Counted from the first letter of the stretch, positions 35,801-45,860 are shown. The stretch: DNA of 64,000 nt from Phoronis australis (GCA_002633005.1 NMRA01000037.1:976393-1040392); one strand, 5' to 3'. The notes: generated by a model not told the origin, from the letters alone. Program-made: numbers and translations.

Positions 35801-38800
35801 TACCAAAGCATTTGGTCTTATATGACCAGCTTCTTTCTCACCGCTAGAAATCATTAAATTTTCTTATTTGAGTAAAGAACCAGCCTGCCGAGGTTATGAC
35901 TTTCCGTTTACAATTTACATACCCCTTTCCGAATAAACGCTCGGGCGTTTGTTTGGGTTTACTGAAATGCGTGAAAATTTTCCGAAGAGATTTTTCGAAT
36001 ACACGCCCACTGAAAATTCGGGTAACTCTAAAGCAACATCCGGGGTCCTTTTAATGAGACTTGCCATAAGTTTCTTCTTACGCTCCACACAACTATTCCT
36101 TATCTAACAAATGGTTAACTCTCGTTGAAGCATGAAGTGTGAAGGTCTCTGAGAACGTGCGCACGTGCATCTACTAGTTACTGAGGCACTTTATATTGCG
36201 AGAATGTGACGCGCACATAACCACTTGGCTAAGTCTTTAGCAATTGTCTGTGAAGTGGGAGCCCAGGACAATAATTCTGTTTTTAGTCTTAAACGACACT
36301 TTCCTGAAACGGGCTCCCGGGCCCAGTTGTATAAAAGTTATAGCAACAATTGGACGTCGCATAATCACGCGTCACGTTGTTATTGTTGAACAATGCACCT
36401 GGCGTCATGCGACAATTAAACTTATCCAGTGGATAATTTTAAAGTTTTATGCAACCCAGCCCTGGTGTCAAACAGTGACGATCTGTGTAAGGAATAAGCC
36501 GAGGTCAATATAGAGTGTTTCTGACATTTTGAAATGTCCTAGTTAAGTGCAAATCTATGAAGTGTCAAAAGAGTGAGCGATAACTACTGATAACTATGTC
36601 AGCTTGTCAAACGGCGTCCAATGAACAATCAATCTAAGTCACGAACACGGACACGAACACGAACACGAACAACAGCTAATAAACTCTCAATCAACTATCT
36701 TTATTGACAGTCAAAATGAAACTTCAAAATGTCGAGCAAAGGGTGGGCGGAGCAAGATGCCCCGGCTAAGTGAGAACTTTCATAATTTCATTTCCCTTGA
36801 ACTTTTAACATAAAACAGAGTGAGTGATTACTCTCATACATAATACTATTTAATTACCACGAACTAATTTGCACAAACCTTACCCACCAGCAGAAAAACA
36901 ACCAGGGTGTATTGTCCCTTGTTTGAGCCAAGGCGCCCACCCCTATTTGAAAAAACACTCAAGGGTAGGAATTTTGCCCGGGTTGTAAATGATCAATTAA
37001 AATAAAAAGTTTATTCAGGTTTTTAAAATTACTTAAGTGAACTGATGTTCGAGGTAACACTGTCATACGCCTGTAACGACATCACAGGAACATATTGATC
37101 TCATAGTAATGGTAAAATGGTAAAATGGTATGCCATTAAATAATCATTTGTTCATTACTGCCACAGCTTAACATCGGTCGTCCAGTTTTCCATTATCTTC
37201 ATTCAAGAAACAGTTATTATCAAGAACATGTTGTGACTGAAATTACAGTCTGATTCAAAATTACTGGAATCTCCGTCGAAAGCAAGGCGTGGTCAACCTC
37301 TCACGATTGCAAACCAATGCTCTTTCCATTAATCGATTATTTCAACTCCTGTCTCTGGATGCAGTGCTCCTCTGTATTACTCCAGATGAACCCTTCCAGG
37401 TTTTGCTACATGTTAGTCGTGGTGACGAAGTTACGTGCGTTTATTATACAGCCTAATAGCCCTCGACGAAAACTGTGTTACTTTGAAGGTGATAGATTTT
37501 TTTAACTGTTTATCATCAAACTGCCCTCTTGTTTTCCTATTTGTAATAATTTGTTAAAGGCACGACACTTGTCGTTGTTGAGTATCTTTATTCCATTTCG
37601 TTCGTATCATCGGAACAAAGTCTGACAATCAACAGAACATTGGTAAAGCGACTGACCAACAGACATGATTAATAGACACACGGTATTTCGAAACATGGGT
37701 ACTCGTTTCATTTTCAAGTGGAAATAAAATGACGCAGTATTGCCACCACAAAGCAAAAGCTAGTAACATACGCAGTGGGGCACGACAGGTGTGGAATACT
37801 GCAAAGAATGGCTGGAGGGGGTAACGGGAAAGTCACGCAAGTAGCGTGCGACTGCCACCAGGTGGAGCCTCAGTAGTCGTAACCGTCCGAAAATCGTCGG
37901 CTGCTGTTTGGAGTAAGAACACATAATCGGATTCGTCTCAAAATTCGTGTATGCCGCCCCATCTTCTATGACAGGAACATGTATAAATGTCACGAACATC
38001 CATAAAGAGTTTTGAAGATACCAGCAACGGCCGCCGACGGACGGACGAGGACGACAGGATGCACAAGAGTAGTCGGGTTAGTCTGAAGCTCGTCGCCATC
38101 CGTTGTCAGCTCCATAGGAACACAGCCGGTGCCTTCTCTTTTAACGGGTCATTTTGAAAGCTGTTGGTCGGATAGAAAGACGGACACAAAAAAAGAAAAA
38201 AGAAAGAAAGAAAGAAAAGCAGACTATGTTCGTCCGTAAATAGGAAGATGTCATCATCTCTTGAATAAAAACTTATTGGCCTACTTTCAAAAAAATCCAT
38301 CAAGGTGAACTCTGAACGTAAAAAAGTGATTTGACCATGGGATCGGTCCGACATTCGTTGCCGTTTGTCATCAACTACATGCGCGCACCCAGGGGGGCTC
38401 GGGGGGCTCAAATGAGCCCCCCATTTGGCGAAGTGGGCAAAAAGGTCCGCCTCAGAGAGACAAAAAGTCCGAAAAAATTAGGCATAAGTCCATTAAACAT
38501 GCGCAAACGCGCAATTCACAGTGGTGCTCCCGTTTTTTTTTAGTCCGCCCGTTTTTTTTTTTTAGTCCGCCCGCTTTTTTGTTACAAAAAGGTTCACGAA
38601 GTCAGGAATTCGAGCCCCCCCATATTGAAGGCTGGGTGCGCGCATTAACTACATAGAAACACAACTGCCAAATCTTATAAAGACCCTGAAAGGGGTTTAG
38701 AAGATATAACAGCGGACGCTCAGCAATACGTACCCACATAATATGTACATCTGGACTCATAAAAAGAACATCAAAATCAGTCTTTAACTAGCGTTGCAAC

Positions 38801-41636
38801 ACATACTATTATGTACAAATGTTCGCCGTTGCCACATGTTGTCGAGCAAGTAAAGGAGTCAAGTGAAGTGGGCCTTGCGCGCGTGGCACTGACCGTGCTT
38901 CATAACTTTAATGGACGTGGGTGTTTTAGTCCAACGGATCTTCTTGCCCTATTTCATTCTATTGTCGCTGGCATGTGTGCTTACATCACAATGAAGGTAA
39001 TTAAATTGTTCAGCCACTCCAAAAGGAATCTTGGTCAATCAACTACCTTTTGCTTAATTACGTATTTCTTGAAAGACAAGGTCATGATCCTTGAAAACAG
39101 TGGTTTTCTTGCAGGTTCTGCGCATAACTCAAGAGGCGACGTAGTTTGTTTTCCACATTGTCGGGCTAATTGCTCTCATAAACCGCAGTGCATCTTTAAG
39201 TGACATTGTTTCATGTTACCTGTACTGTAAATAACAAGGGCATAAAAGCGTAATTTACCGTACGGTACTTTTGGGCATTCTTACACAGTGTCTTTTACTT
39301 CTTGTTGATGACGGTTTTGTGTATGTTAGGAAAATGATTCTCGTGAGTCTTGATGATGGATCGTGATTTAAAAATTGAGGTGAATGATAACTGTAACTAG
39401 AAGAGTGCTTCCGCAACTGGACACTATGGCTGGCAAATGAGTAAAATAAAAATACAGCAATACGGGATTCTGAAATTTCGAAACACTTAAGATATCGTAG
39501 ATAATAAATTTATACCGTGTAATAACCTGGACGGTTATTGTAGGATCACGTGACAGGGTTATTGCACGGGAGTTGGCAAAAAGATGAGGATTAAAATCTA
39601 GATATGTGGTATAAACATGTTAAGCTACATGCGTATTATATGGGTGAATGTTATTAACCTCGGTTGCTGTGCCGAGTAAATATTTTCACGAGGCCGAAGA
39701 CCTGCACAGCAACCCGTGCTAATAATATTCATCCTTATAAAACTCGTGTAGTTTAACATATATGTAACCAAGCGTGATCTCATTAATGAGAGAGGACATG
39801 GGGCTTAAATTGAGGGCGTGATTGTCACTCCATAAAAGTACAAGTGAGAAGAGGAGGCAATGGCGAATGGTAATAATTCTAGTTGGAATTCAGTTTAACT
39901 CTCCATAATATAACTTAATGATCTATTTCGAGAGCAAGAATTTTTTTATTCCAACCAAGTAGCTTACCGTTCCTTTTCTCCAGAACTGCGTGTGTAAAAT
40001 TTTCAAAGGTTAATATTGATAGCTGTATGATAAAATGAAGAAAATATACAAATGTTTTACTTCGGTTGACGTCTTTGACGTATGCCTCCTAAAATTTCGC
40101 TTGATCGCGATACCGAGAGCTTGATTGCAGATTGTTTAGCGGACAAGAAGTGCTAAAATATAATTGCTTTCCGTTGCATTATCAGCGCAGCATCACTCAC
40201 AGGAAACAATAAGGGCGAATATACGGAGTAAAATTAATTACAGGGTCATAAGAGAGTCTTGTTTTCTGCAATTTCATCTCAGTCTAGAAAAAAAATAAAA
40301 AGTACTGGTTGCGCCGCAAAAATCTGGACTATGATGTCATATGTTGCATTCTGTGATTTAGTTATTTCGGTGAAACATTCAAATTTTACAGAATTTTCAG
40401 TAAAATATGCAGATCAATTGTTTGTAAAACTCCTAGTGTATTTCTTTTTGTTTTGCAGGGGAATTACACCCTTTATTGAAGTTTTATGATACCAATGCAA
40501 GGAAAGTGTGTTGGCGTCTGTTCCCTCTTCCATCCTCGAAATAGAACATTTTTATAAAAATAAGTCTCTCCCATGGGAGACATCTAATCTCCTAACCCCA
40601 AGCGCACAGTAAAGGTAAACAAATCCTACCCCAAGCGCACAATAAAGGTAAACAAATCCTACCCCAAGCGCACAATAAAGGTAAACAAATCCTACCCCAA
40701 GTTATTGACGACAGCACCATTGGGGTTACTGCAATCCACTGAATTGTGAAAGCGTCATCTTTGGGATGTTGAAAAGAGCAGAATTGTTGCGATTGAACCC
40801 ACTAATAGTTGAGATAGGCTGTCTATAAGAAATGAGTCGTCCTCAAATTGATGAATGAAGTCAAAACATTTCTAATTGCTAGAAGATAATAGCTTTTCGT
40901 ACCAAACATGTTTTCACATGAATTATTCCTTNCACAATAAAGGTAAACAAATCGGTTATTTTCTCCTAATTGATTGTGTTATTGACGACAGCACCATTGG
41001 GGTTACTGCAATCCACTGAATTGTGAAAGCGTCATCTTTGGGATGTTGAAAAGAGCAGAATTGTTGCGATTGAACCCACTAATAGTTGAGATAGGCTGTC
41101 TATAAGAAATGAGTCGTCCTCAAATTGATGAATGAAGTCAAAACATTTCTAATTGCTAGAAGATAATAGCTTTTCGTACCAAACATGTTTTCACATGAAT
41201 TATTCCTTTTGAGCTCATAAAATCGGAGTTGATTTTTAACAAGAACATAGAAGACATCAACGACTTAAGAGAACGCTTGAATAATTTTGGGTTTGTCAAC
41301 CCTAAAATTGCGAAGTCGAAAATGGCGCGTGAACGCATTGTCTGTGACTTGAGTTGCTTGTCATTTGGCAACAATTCACGACTACACGAATGAGGTAATG
41401 TGTTAAACCCCAAAGCGCTTCGGTTAAGAATTTAACATTAACAACTAAATCCCATCATTAATTTCTGGCGATGAAGAATTTTATTGGGACAGTTGGTGGA
41501 ATCACAAACGAGTGGGACTGATACTTACAGTTCCTTAAGGTAATACTGTTTAGCGAAGATGTTGACTGTGTATTGATCGCCGTTTGGTGTTGTGCGGGTT
41601 CCTAGCAAGTCAGTCAGGTTGTTATGACTAAGATCT
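13192..41636 (-). CDS. LRR-containing glycoprotein-hormone-type GPCR (LGR, bursicon-receptor/rickets-like), 5' end not found
   Basis: Seventeen exons with GT/AG junctions give about 1237 codons from an incomplete N terminus to the stop. Eleven exons encode about 15 leucine-rich repeats in multiples near 24 codons, nearly all with phase-2 boundaries. The cap has LSYAYHCC, then a Tyr/Asp-rich hinge, CDPKPSPFMPC and seven TMs over four exons. TM marks are [12 protein letters not shown] (TM1), LERLYAI for DRY (TM3), and [11 protein letters not shown] (TM7). The TM7 form is that of glycoprotein-hormone and rickets/LGR2 receptors; LGR4/5/6 have NPLLY. The many LRRs and the ELPSLSNC-type repeat resemble long-ectodomain type B LGRs. 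It is a plasma-membrane receptor, probably Gs-coupled with a cystine-knot ligand by family analogy; the ligand is unknown. Signal peptide and first LRR cap lie upstream, unseen. One LRR exon has a frame problem. Confidence 0.88.
15365..15515 (-). mobile_element. tRNA-derived SINE, copy B
   Basis: Read on the minus strand it has TGTGTGGCTCGCTGGTTTGA as A box and CGGGTTCTAATCC as B box, then a body with ACAATTGAGCA and GAGCTCGGTCTTA that also occurs in the copy at 30249. No tRNA-like cloverleaf is intact. Confidence 0.75.
15709..15834. repeat. Two tandem units of about 60 bp
   Basis: CACTGAAAAAGTGGGG ... CCCCCTTTGGTGCACTGCC is followed by a second diverged copy ending CCCCCTATGGTGCACTGCC. Confidence 0.6.
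16166..16297 (-). CDS. LGR exon 16: TM4 and second extracellular loop
   Basis: 132 nt between CTGTTGCAG and AAAG|GTAATG. It encodes TM4 [19 protein letters not shown] and the loop [15 protein letters not shown]. Confidence 0.93.
17075..17160. mobile_element. Palindromic MITE, family P1, copy 2
   Basis: Arms TATATAACGTGCCGTATTTT and AAAATTCGGGCACATTATAT flank TTATTCAGTGGAGAAAACTG. The centre is in the reverse orientation to copy 1. Confidence 0.7.
17559..17738 (-). CDS. LGR exon 15: TM3 with ERL motif
   Basis: 180 nt between ACTTGCAG and GCAG|GTACTG. It encodes [16 protein letters not shown]3 [20 protein letters not shown] and LRHAG. ERL stands for DRY; the family usually has ERW. The GSGC cysteine should pair with exon 16 FAICLPF. 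Confidence 0.94.
18452..18679 (-). CDS. LGR exon 14: TM1 and TM2
   Basis: 228 nt between CACAACAG and CTAG|GTAACA. It starts [15 protein letters not shown], then TM1 [19 protein letters not shown] and TM2 [20 protein letters not shown], ending VDAST. It aligns directly to the start of the glycoprotein-hormone-receptor 7TM domain. Confidence 0.94.
19119..19298 (-). CDS. LGR exon 13: acidic hinge
   Basis: 180 nt between GGTTATAG and CCAA|GTGAGA. It encodes [26 protein letters not shown] and CDPKPS. The tyrosines among acids resemble the sulfated hinge tyrosines of glycoprotein hormone receptors; sulfation here is inferred. Confidence 0.85.
19626..19700 (-). pseudogene. Partial duplicate of the LGR TM3 exon
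   Basis: About 75 bp match 17684-17758 with about six differences, including the acceptor ACTTGCAG and the first codons of exon 15. In the exon frame a TAG follows YAFRW. The copy lies between the hinge exons 12 and 13, so splicing it in would truncate the receptor. Confidence 0.8.
20300..20445. mobile_element. Palindromic element of the TGGCGGAT/ATCCGCCA type
   Basis: CCAGTGGCATATTTAGAGGG at one end and AAATCCTGGATCTGCCCCTG at the other recall the elements near 58.1 and 58.6 kb, which have GGCGGATTTAGAGG and GAAATCCGCCACTG. Confidence 0.45.
20690..20786 (-). CDS. LGR exon 12: hinge
   Basis: 97 nt between TTCACAG and TTTGG|GTAAGG. It encodes [30 protein letters not shown]. The frame joins exon 11 and exon 13 exactly. 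NTS is a possible N-glycosylation site. Confidence 0.7.
21491..21531. repeat. 41-bp near-perfect palindrome
   Basis: Arms of 20 bp (AGGCAGTCTCATCTTGTACC and GGTACAACATGAGACTGCCT) differ at one position and are separated by one base. It lies in an LGR intron. Confidence 0.7.
21669..21861 (-). CDS. LGR exon 11: last LRRs and cysteine cap
   Basis: 193 nt between TTTACAG and GAG|GTATGA, phase 2 to 0. It encodes [29 protein letters not shown] and [14 protein letters not shown]. The SYAYHCC element is the signature C-terminal cap of LGR ectodomains. Confidence 0.92.
22488..22558 (-). CDS. LGR exon 10: LRR exon one base short
   Basis: The sequence between CTTTTCAG and TCT|GTAAGT encodes [19 protein letters not shown] and is clearly an LRR, but is 71 nt where 72 would keep frame into exon 11. 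Either one base is missing near a GTTATT run by sequencing error or mutation, or the donor four bases further (TGTAA|GTAAAC) is used, giving 75 nt and an unusual but in-frame repeat. Confidence 0.75.
22879..22928. repeat. Degenerate telomere-like tract
   Basis: TTAGGG and variants (TCAGGG, TTCGGG, TTACGG) recur eight or so times in one orientation. It is an interstitial relic or chance simple repeat. Confidence 0.55.
23024..23167 (-). CDS. LGR exon 9: two LRRs
   Basis: 144 nt between TTTTTTAG and CT|GTGAGT. It encodes [30 protein letters not shown] and NLKTL, two regular repeats. Confidence 0.88.
23844..23909 (-). CDS. LGR exon 8: short LRR
   Basis: 66 nt between TATTTCAG and TT|GTGAGT. It encodes [21 protein letters not shown], split here at the 20-residue mark: [16 protein letters not shown] then SELHIL. 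This 22-residue form with ELPSL..C occurs at the equivalent place in type B LGRs. Confidence 0.85.
24803..24888. mobile_element. Palindromic MITE, family P1, copy 3
   Basis: ATATAACGTGCCCGA and CGGGCAAGTTATAT close arms around GAGAACCAGTTTTCTCCACT. Sequence before it (GGTAATGGTCGG) matches the flank of copy 1 (GGTAATGGTGGG), so the true end lies about 12 bp further out. Confidence 0.7.
25650..25950. repeat. Degenerate AAT-rich simple-sequence tract
   Basis: AATA, ATAATA and AATGAT words fill about 300 bp with hardly any G or C. Confidence 0.7.
25981..26121 (-). CDS. LGR exon 7: two LRRs, type-B-like
   Basis: 141 nt between TGTTGTCAG and CT|GTAAGT. It encodes [12 protein letters not shown] and [19 protein letters not shown]. 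The VPDL..T and LC pattern recalls the middle of the LGR4/5/6 ectodomain. Confidence 0.85.
28084..28227 (-). CDS. LGR exon 6: two LRRs
   Basis: 144 nt between TTTTCCAG and AT|GTGAGT. It encodes [15 protein letters not shown] and [15 protein letters not shown]. Confidence 0.87.
28827..28898 (-). CDS. LGR exon 5: one LRR
   Basis: 72 nt between ATTCCAG and CT|GTAAGT. It encodes [15 protein letters not shown] and ends KNLAEL. A second AG eight bases further in would break the frame. Confidence 0.85.
29221..29249. repeat. Poly(G) tract ending at an N
   Basis: Two G runs broken by one T and followed by n at 29249. The tract probably stopped sequencing, so its length is unsure. Confidence 0.85.
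30249..30440 (+). mobile_element. tRNA-derived SINE, copy A
   Basis: GTGTGGCTCAGTGGTTTGAG is a good A box and GGCTCGAATCC a good B box, spaced as in tRNA. The following body matches the copy at 15365-15515. Confidence 0.8.
31006..31149 (-). CDS. LGR exon 4: two LRRs
   Basis: 144 nt between GTTCCAG and CT|GTAAGA. It encodes [15 protein letters not shown], then [15 protein letters not shown] and KLKFL: two 24-residue repeats on one exon, pointing to loss of an intron or fusion of units. Confidence 0.87.
32045..32078. repeat. 34-bp GC-capped palindrome
   Basis: GCGAGGCC and GGCCTCGC enclose the 14-bp perfect palindrome CTATATTAATATAG, with a two-base mismatch between. Confidence 0.7.
32722..32796 (-). 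CDS. LGR exon 3: one LRR
   Basis: 75 nt between TTTCCAG and CT|GTAAGT. It encodes [15 protein letters not shown] and ends TLTKL, a 25-residue repeat. Confidence 0.85.
33194..33300. repeat. Dispersed repeat R2, copy 1
   Basis: AGAACTGGCAGTCCATTAC ... CAAGTTGCCTTATCACGGCG ... TCATTTTAT recurs at 52241-52355 with moderate divergence. It lies in an LGR intron. Confidence 0.55.
33479..33550 (-). CDS. LGR exon 2: one LRR
   Basis: 72 nt between CTTTTCAG and CT|GTAAGT. It encodes [14 protein letters not shown] and ends ALASL, one 24-residue repeat. Confidence 0.85.
34308..34707. mobile_element. MITE with long inverted repeats, family P2, copy 1
   Basis: GGTCTCTAATCTTTGTACTC at the left and GAGTAAAAGATTGGAGACC at the right are inverted copies, followed inward by CGAAA..GAACTCGAA. 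Many CGAG/CTCG words occur inside. A diverged copy is at about 48425-48815. Confidence 0.7.
35335..35480 (+). mobile_element. tRNA-derived SINE, different family
   Basis: GTGTGGCCTAGTGTGATAGG (A box) and GTGGGTTTGAGTCCCAC (B box) are well spaced, but the body does not match the SINE at 30249. Confidence 0.65.
35534..35556. repeat. Perfect 10-bp-arm hairpin
   Basis: GTCTGGTACA, ACG, TGTACCAGAC. Confidence 0.55.
36319..36462. mobile_element. MITE with GGGCCCAGTTGTATAAAA end
   Basis: GGGCCCAGTTGTATAAAAGT at the left pairs with GTTTTATGCAACCCAGCCC at the right over about 144 bp. No coding sequence is inside. Confidence 0.6.
39616..39762. mobile_element. Fold-back element with about 58-bp arms
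   Basis: The left arm (39616-39674) with GAATGTTATTAACCTCGG and GTTGCTGTGCC is mirrored in the right arm (39702-39762) by GGCTGTG-type words GCACAGCAACC and AATAATATTCATCC. The short loop carries TATTTTCACGAGGCCGAAG. Confidence 0.65.
40591..40700. repeat. 33-bp tandem repeat, about 3.3 copies
   Basis: Units of CCTACCCCAAGCGCACAATA plus AAGGTAAACAAAT follow one another. A further partial unit appears right after the N at 40932. Confidence 0.85.
40701..41208. other. 231-bp direct duplication around an N, probable assembly artefact
   Basis: 40701-40931 and 40978-41208 look identical and flank the n at 40932. The bases after the n repeat part of the 33-bp unit. Overlapping contig ends joined without merging would give exactly this. 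Confidence 0.8.
41529..41636 (-). CDS. LGR exon 1 of those found: LRR with insertion
   Basis: The exon sits between TATTTCAG and CT|GTAAGT and is 108 nt, phase 2 to 2. It encodes [12 protein letters not shown] and ends YYLKEL, an LRR with about 12 extra residues in the middle. It is 8 kb from the next exon, and coding upstream of it was not found. Confidence 0.75.
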
Positions 41637-44600
41637 CTGAAATACAGTGATGCCAAACATTAGTTTTACAGTCTTACTTTCCTACACTTTCAAACCTCGA
41701 CTTAATAAATACTGTCCTCTGTACTTACGTGTTTCAGGATCAAAATGAAAGGCCACCAACTTTTTTCAAAATGATGAATATTGACAAAACAGACAACGGT
41801 ATTATTAAAGTTATATCACCCAACGTGTCGGTGGGTAAAAACGGCGACTTCAAAATAAGATAAATGAAGGAAGCGGTTTATCAAGACAAAAATAACACAC
41901 GTGAGCTACTTTTCGACATCAGTACAACCGTAGAAAACAAGACGTGTAAACTTGTCTTATTTGACATCTCGATTTTGCTCAACTAGGCTAAACACCAAAA
42001 TATCATTTCATCATCGTCATGGTTTGTACTATTCAGATGTCATGAAATAAAAGAATGAAACTTTAAGTGTTAAAAACTTAAACAGTTTTTGAAAAACATT
42101 TGAAATGTATATTTGGCACTTCCCTCTTTTGTACGAAGTTAAAGAGTGTTTACCGTATTAACTATACTGTAGAGGTGAAACAGGAAACCTTTTAGCTATG
42201 AGGAAATTAATTCACAGTTGCGAAGTATTGTCATTCACACGAGTTACTTTCATTAGTATCCTTTGTTCGCTTATTGTACCACTGTATAATAATCACTGTG
42301 CAGGCTCACGAGTTGACAATACTAGGACATGAACACCAGTGGTATGTCAATAAATGTAATTGCAATTAGTGAGTGTAGCGTGATTTCAACGTGTTGCTTT
42401 ACCGTTGTTCCAATTTACTATTGCGTAAGTTGCTCTTCTGAATCACGTACTACCTCTAAATCAAATTTTGCTCATACTTCAACTAGCACCAATATTTCAC
42501 AGAACTAATGTACAATACAGTAATTTGTACGAAACTCTTGAACATTGGTGAAGACCCATAAAAAAATTCTCGTGTGAAGAACTTTTATTCTCATAAAGAA
42601 AGGGACCTACTTCTTATGAAAACGGTAATTAAGTAGTCCTTACCACGGACCTACGACACAAAACTTTCTTTTATGCACATAAACTTTCTCAAGAATGTTA
42701 TCAATAACTATATCAAGGACAAGTGAACGAGCAATATTTGGGTTAATTTAGGAACTGAAATTTTATTGAGAAATCAGCCCGCTGCTTTCATGGCATAGCT
42801 AATGAAAGGTTAATCAATAGGAACTCTTGACAGGTATTAAGATGGACGAGTGAGTAGATTACAAACTGCAGGTAATATGCGCTTTCATGTATGATCACTG
42901 ATTAACCCAAATATAAATGTCTACATGCTGATACCAACTTACCACTTTTGAATTGGACCGTTTTACTCTCATAATTTATTTTGTTCATTCCAGTGGTTTT
43001 GACGGAAATATTTTTACCATTTGTGTATTTCAGTTGGTTAAGCTGAATTTCGGGTCTCACTTAAGCTAATTTTAATTGGACCACCGATACTTTTAGATAT
43101 TATTATACTTTTTCAAAGAAGAGAAGTAGGACGGTCTATTTGTCTCTAAAATGTCCCAAAAATATGAGTGCCAGAATATAAGTTTGATGGAAACTTATTG
43201 TTTTTTTTGATAATATTCTATCAATCCCAGGATTTATTCTGCAATGCGCGGACGTTCTTGAAGGTGGTACAAATGGCTTTAGTTGCTGAGAACAAACATT
43301 TTTGAGTTTTGGCACCAAACGTAACCAATTGTGCAGTTCTAGTGCATATATCGAGGATTTTTCAGCAGGCGCGATACACCAAGGCAGATAATAACGAATA
43401 CTTCCGGGAAACGATGTTATGCCACACCTACAATAGTTTCCGTTGCGAAGGTCCACAAGCGCAGACAATTTGGCGGAAGTTGTGTTGGCGTAGGCTTACT
43501 ACAGCGACAGATTATCTATGATACATTTTGATCATATTTCACTCCAGCTTGTTGCGATAGAAACGTATTATCAAAATAGGTCTTGGGGAAAACAAAGAAC
43601 TGTTGTAGGCAGCGTGACATCCGGGATACCAAGTCTTTTAGGACCGTTCATGGGTTACAGCCGCCCATGGTCACGCCACGCTTCATTCATACGGAAGATT
43701 CTTCGCATTGTAGTCTTATTGCGCTATTATGTTCAGCAAAAAGAGTGGTTGCTCCTATTAGCTTTTACATAGCGGTATATATGATAGTAGGAAGAACTTT
43801 CCCAAAACCGTACAATTTCACTGCATTTAAAAGTTTTTTTTTAATCTGCATTGGTGGTCTAGTGTTTACTTGGGTTGTCGACGAGGCCATGTATCCGTTA
43901 GACATGCTGTCACCCACGTGTGTTGCATGTTTAATTATCAAGTTACATTAGAATACAGTTTCAGAAAATATAAAAATATTTATGAAACGTTGTGAAGTTA
44001 TAGATTTTCGATAATACTCAGGCTGAATATTCTTCTTATTGTTAAGTTCACGACGACGTTTTAGCAGCGACAGGTACTTATGTCTTTCCTCCGCATATGG
44101 TTGATTTGCATTTCAAGTGCATCAAGCCAAAACCGTCTTAACACTTTTGTTCACAACCAACGTTTGTGGGACAAAGATGGTGACCTATCGTTGTGTATTC
44201 GTAATGTTCCCGCGAGAAGGGTTCATTTTATGGAGTATGCGAAGGTTGCAACAACCTGTTGTGAGTAATGTAAAAAATCCATTTGGCGTCTATCAACTAT
44301 AACATTTCTTTACTTCTGTGCCTTTTAAAAGATAGTTGGATTCTCGCAGTCTGTTTCAAGAAAAGTGACTGACGACTTTAGTCAGAAATTTGGTCTTACG
44401 GTACTCACAACTACTTCAGAAAAACAGTTAAGTCACATGTTTAGCAAAAATACTAATGCTATGAGAATATACCCATAACTTCCAGTTCCTGTGATAATTT
44501 GTACATTTTTTCTAGGTATTTGGTAGTAATTCAGCAATTGCGAATTGGGAACGTAAGACAAAAATTTCTGTCTGAAGTCACCTTTAGTCCCGAAACAGAC

Positions 44601-45545
44601 GACGGGAATACGAAGAACGCTATTGGTCCTGATATTCGCATTTCAGAGTATTACGTAAATAGTTTTCATAATAGTAATAATAAAAGTAATTGCACCTACA
44701 CAAAGAACACATACAGCAAAATGTTACAGACAAGAATGCTGGAATATGTCTTGCACTTTCCAAACACACTCTCTTGAGCTCGCAATAACAGCAAAGACCT
44801 CAGGAATTTCCCATTTCATCGGGTGCTAGTACTAGAAACAAAATAAAGCGCACGTAAAGTAAGTAATAGCTTTTCAAGTTTCCCTCAAATTTGGCATTCT
44901 TTATACAAGGGCAAAGTGTTATCTTTTAAGCGCGTGGAAGATGAAAAAATCGAACACTCGCATACAGAGTGACGTGCGTGATCATGGAAAATTACGGCAA
45001 TCAAAACCCGGTAAACTTTATCAGTTCGCAACACTTGCTAGAGATGTCTGCTGAGAGAACCGTTACCACGAACGCTATACTCTTATTTGAGAGGGTGCTT
45101 AAGGGAAATCTTATATTGAATAGTCTGCTTGCAATAATGCTAAAATGTAAATGAAGTGAATTAGCGACTTGATACTCACAAAGCAATGGTTGATAAAAGT
45201 CCTTCTTTTTAAAAGCATACTAAACCTGCGGTTTTGGCCTGTTAACAGACATTAACAACGATTTTCCCATCCACCTCTCTATAAAACAATCCTCGTCAAC
45301 CATCAAATGTTTGGAACAACTTTTCAAAAAACCTTAGGCCTACAAAGTCTGTGAAACGGCCATGCATGACGAGTTACGCGACGGCAGCTCAGCAAGGGCA
45401 AAGATTCTATAAAATCTTTGGCTATGGTTCACTTGAGGCAGACAGTTCACTTCGTAGCTATCCATATACGCTGGATTTAAAGAATCCGCGCCATCTGTGA
45501 AAAGACGTCTTTTGATTTAGTCCAGTTACGGTTATAAAACTGGTA
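41637..45545. other. Gene-poor sequence upstream of the found LGR exons
   Basis: Short open frames occur (for example 43136-43468 minus and 43583-43951 plus) without motifs or convincing splice sites. The missing LGR 5' exons may lie here, but I found no signal peptide or cysteine cap. Confidence 0.4.
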
Positions 45546-45547
45546 AT

Positions 45548-45860
45548 CAGTTTGCGTGAGGCATAGCTCGTAATGAGTTAGTGAGAATTTAGCGTAGTTT
45601 GCGTGAGGCATAGCTCATTTTTGAGTTAGTGAGAATTTAGCATAGTCTGCGTAAGGCATAGCTAATAGTGAGTTAGTGGGAAATTAGCGTAGTTTGCGTA
45701 AGGCATAGCTCATTTTTGAGTTTGTGAGAATTTAGCACAGTCTGCGTGAGGCATAGCTCATATTGAGTTAGTAGAATTTAACATAATCTGTTTAAGGCAT
45801 AGCTCATATCGAGTTAGTGGGAATTTAGCACAGTCTGTTTAAAGCATAGCTCATAATTCG
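45548..45860. repeat. Tandem repeat of about 48 bp, six or more copies
   Basis: Units carry GCGTGAGGCATAGCTCAT, GAGTTAGTGAGAATTTAGC and vary in length by a few bases; later units have TTTAAGGCATAGC. Confidence 0.88.

Noticed and set aside
38811-39203. 130-codon plus-strand frame starting [13 protein letters not shown]
   Set aside because: No domain, no splice signals, and it lies in an LGR intron on the opposite strand.
40591-40700. Possible CRISPR-like array
   Set aside because: The 33-bp units follow directly without spacers, and the DNA is clearly animal.
43583-43951. Overlapping plus-strand frames with a hydrophobic end
   Set aside because: No family match and no conserved motif; likely chance.
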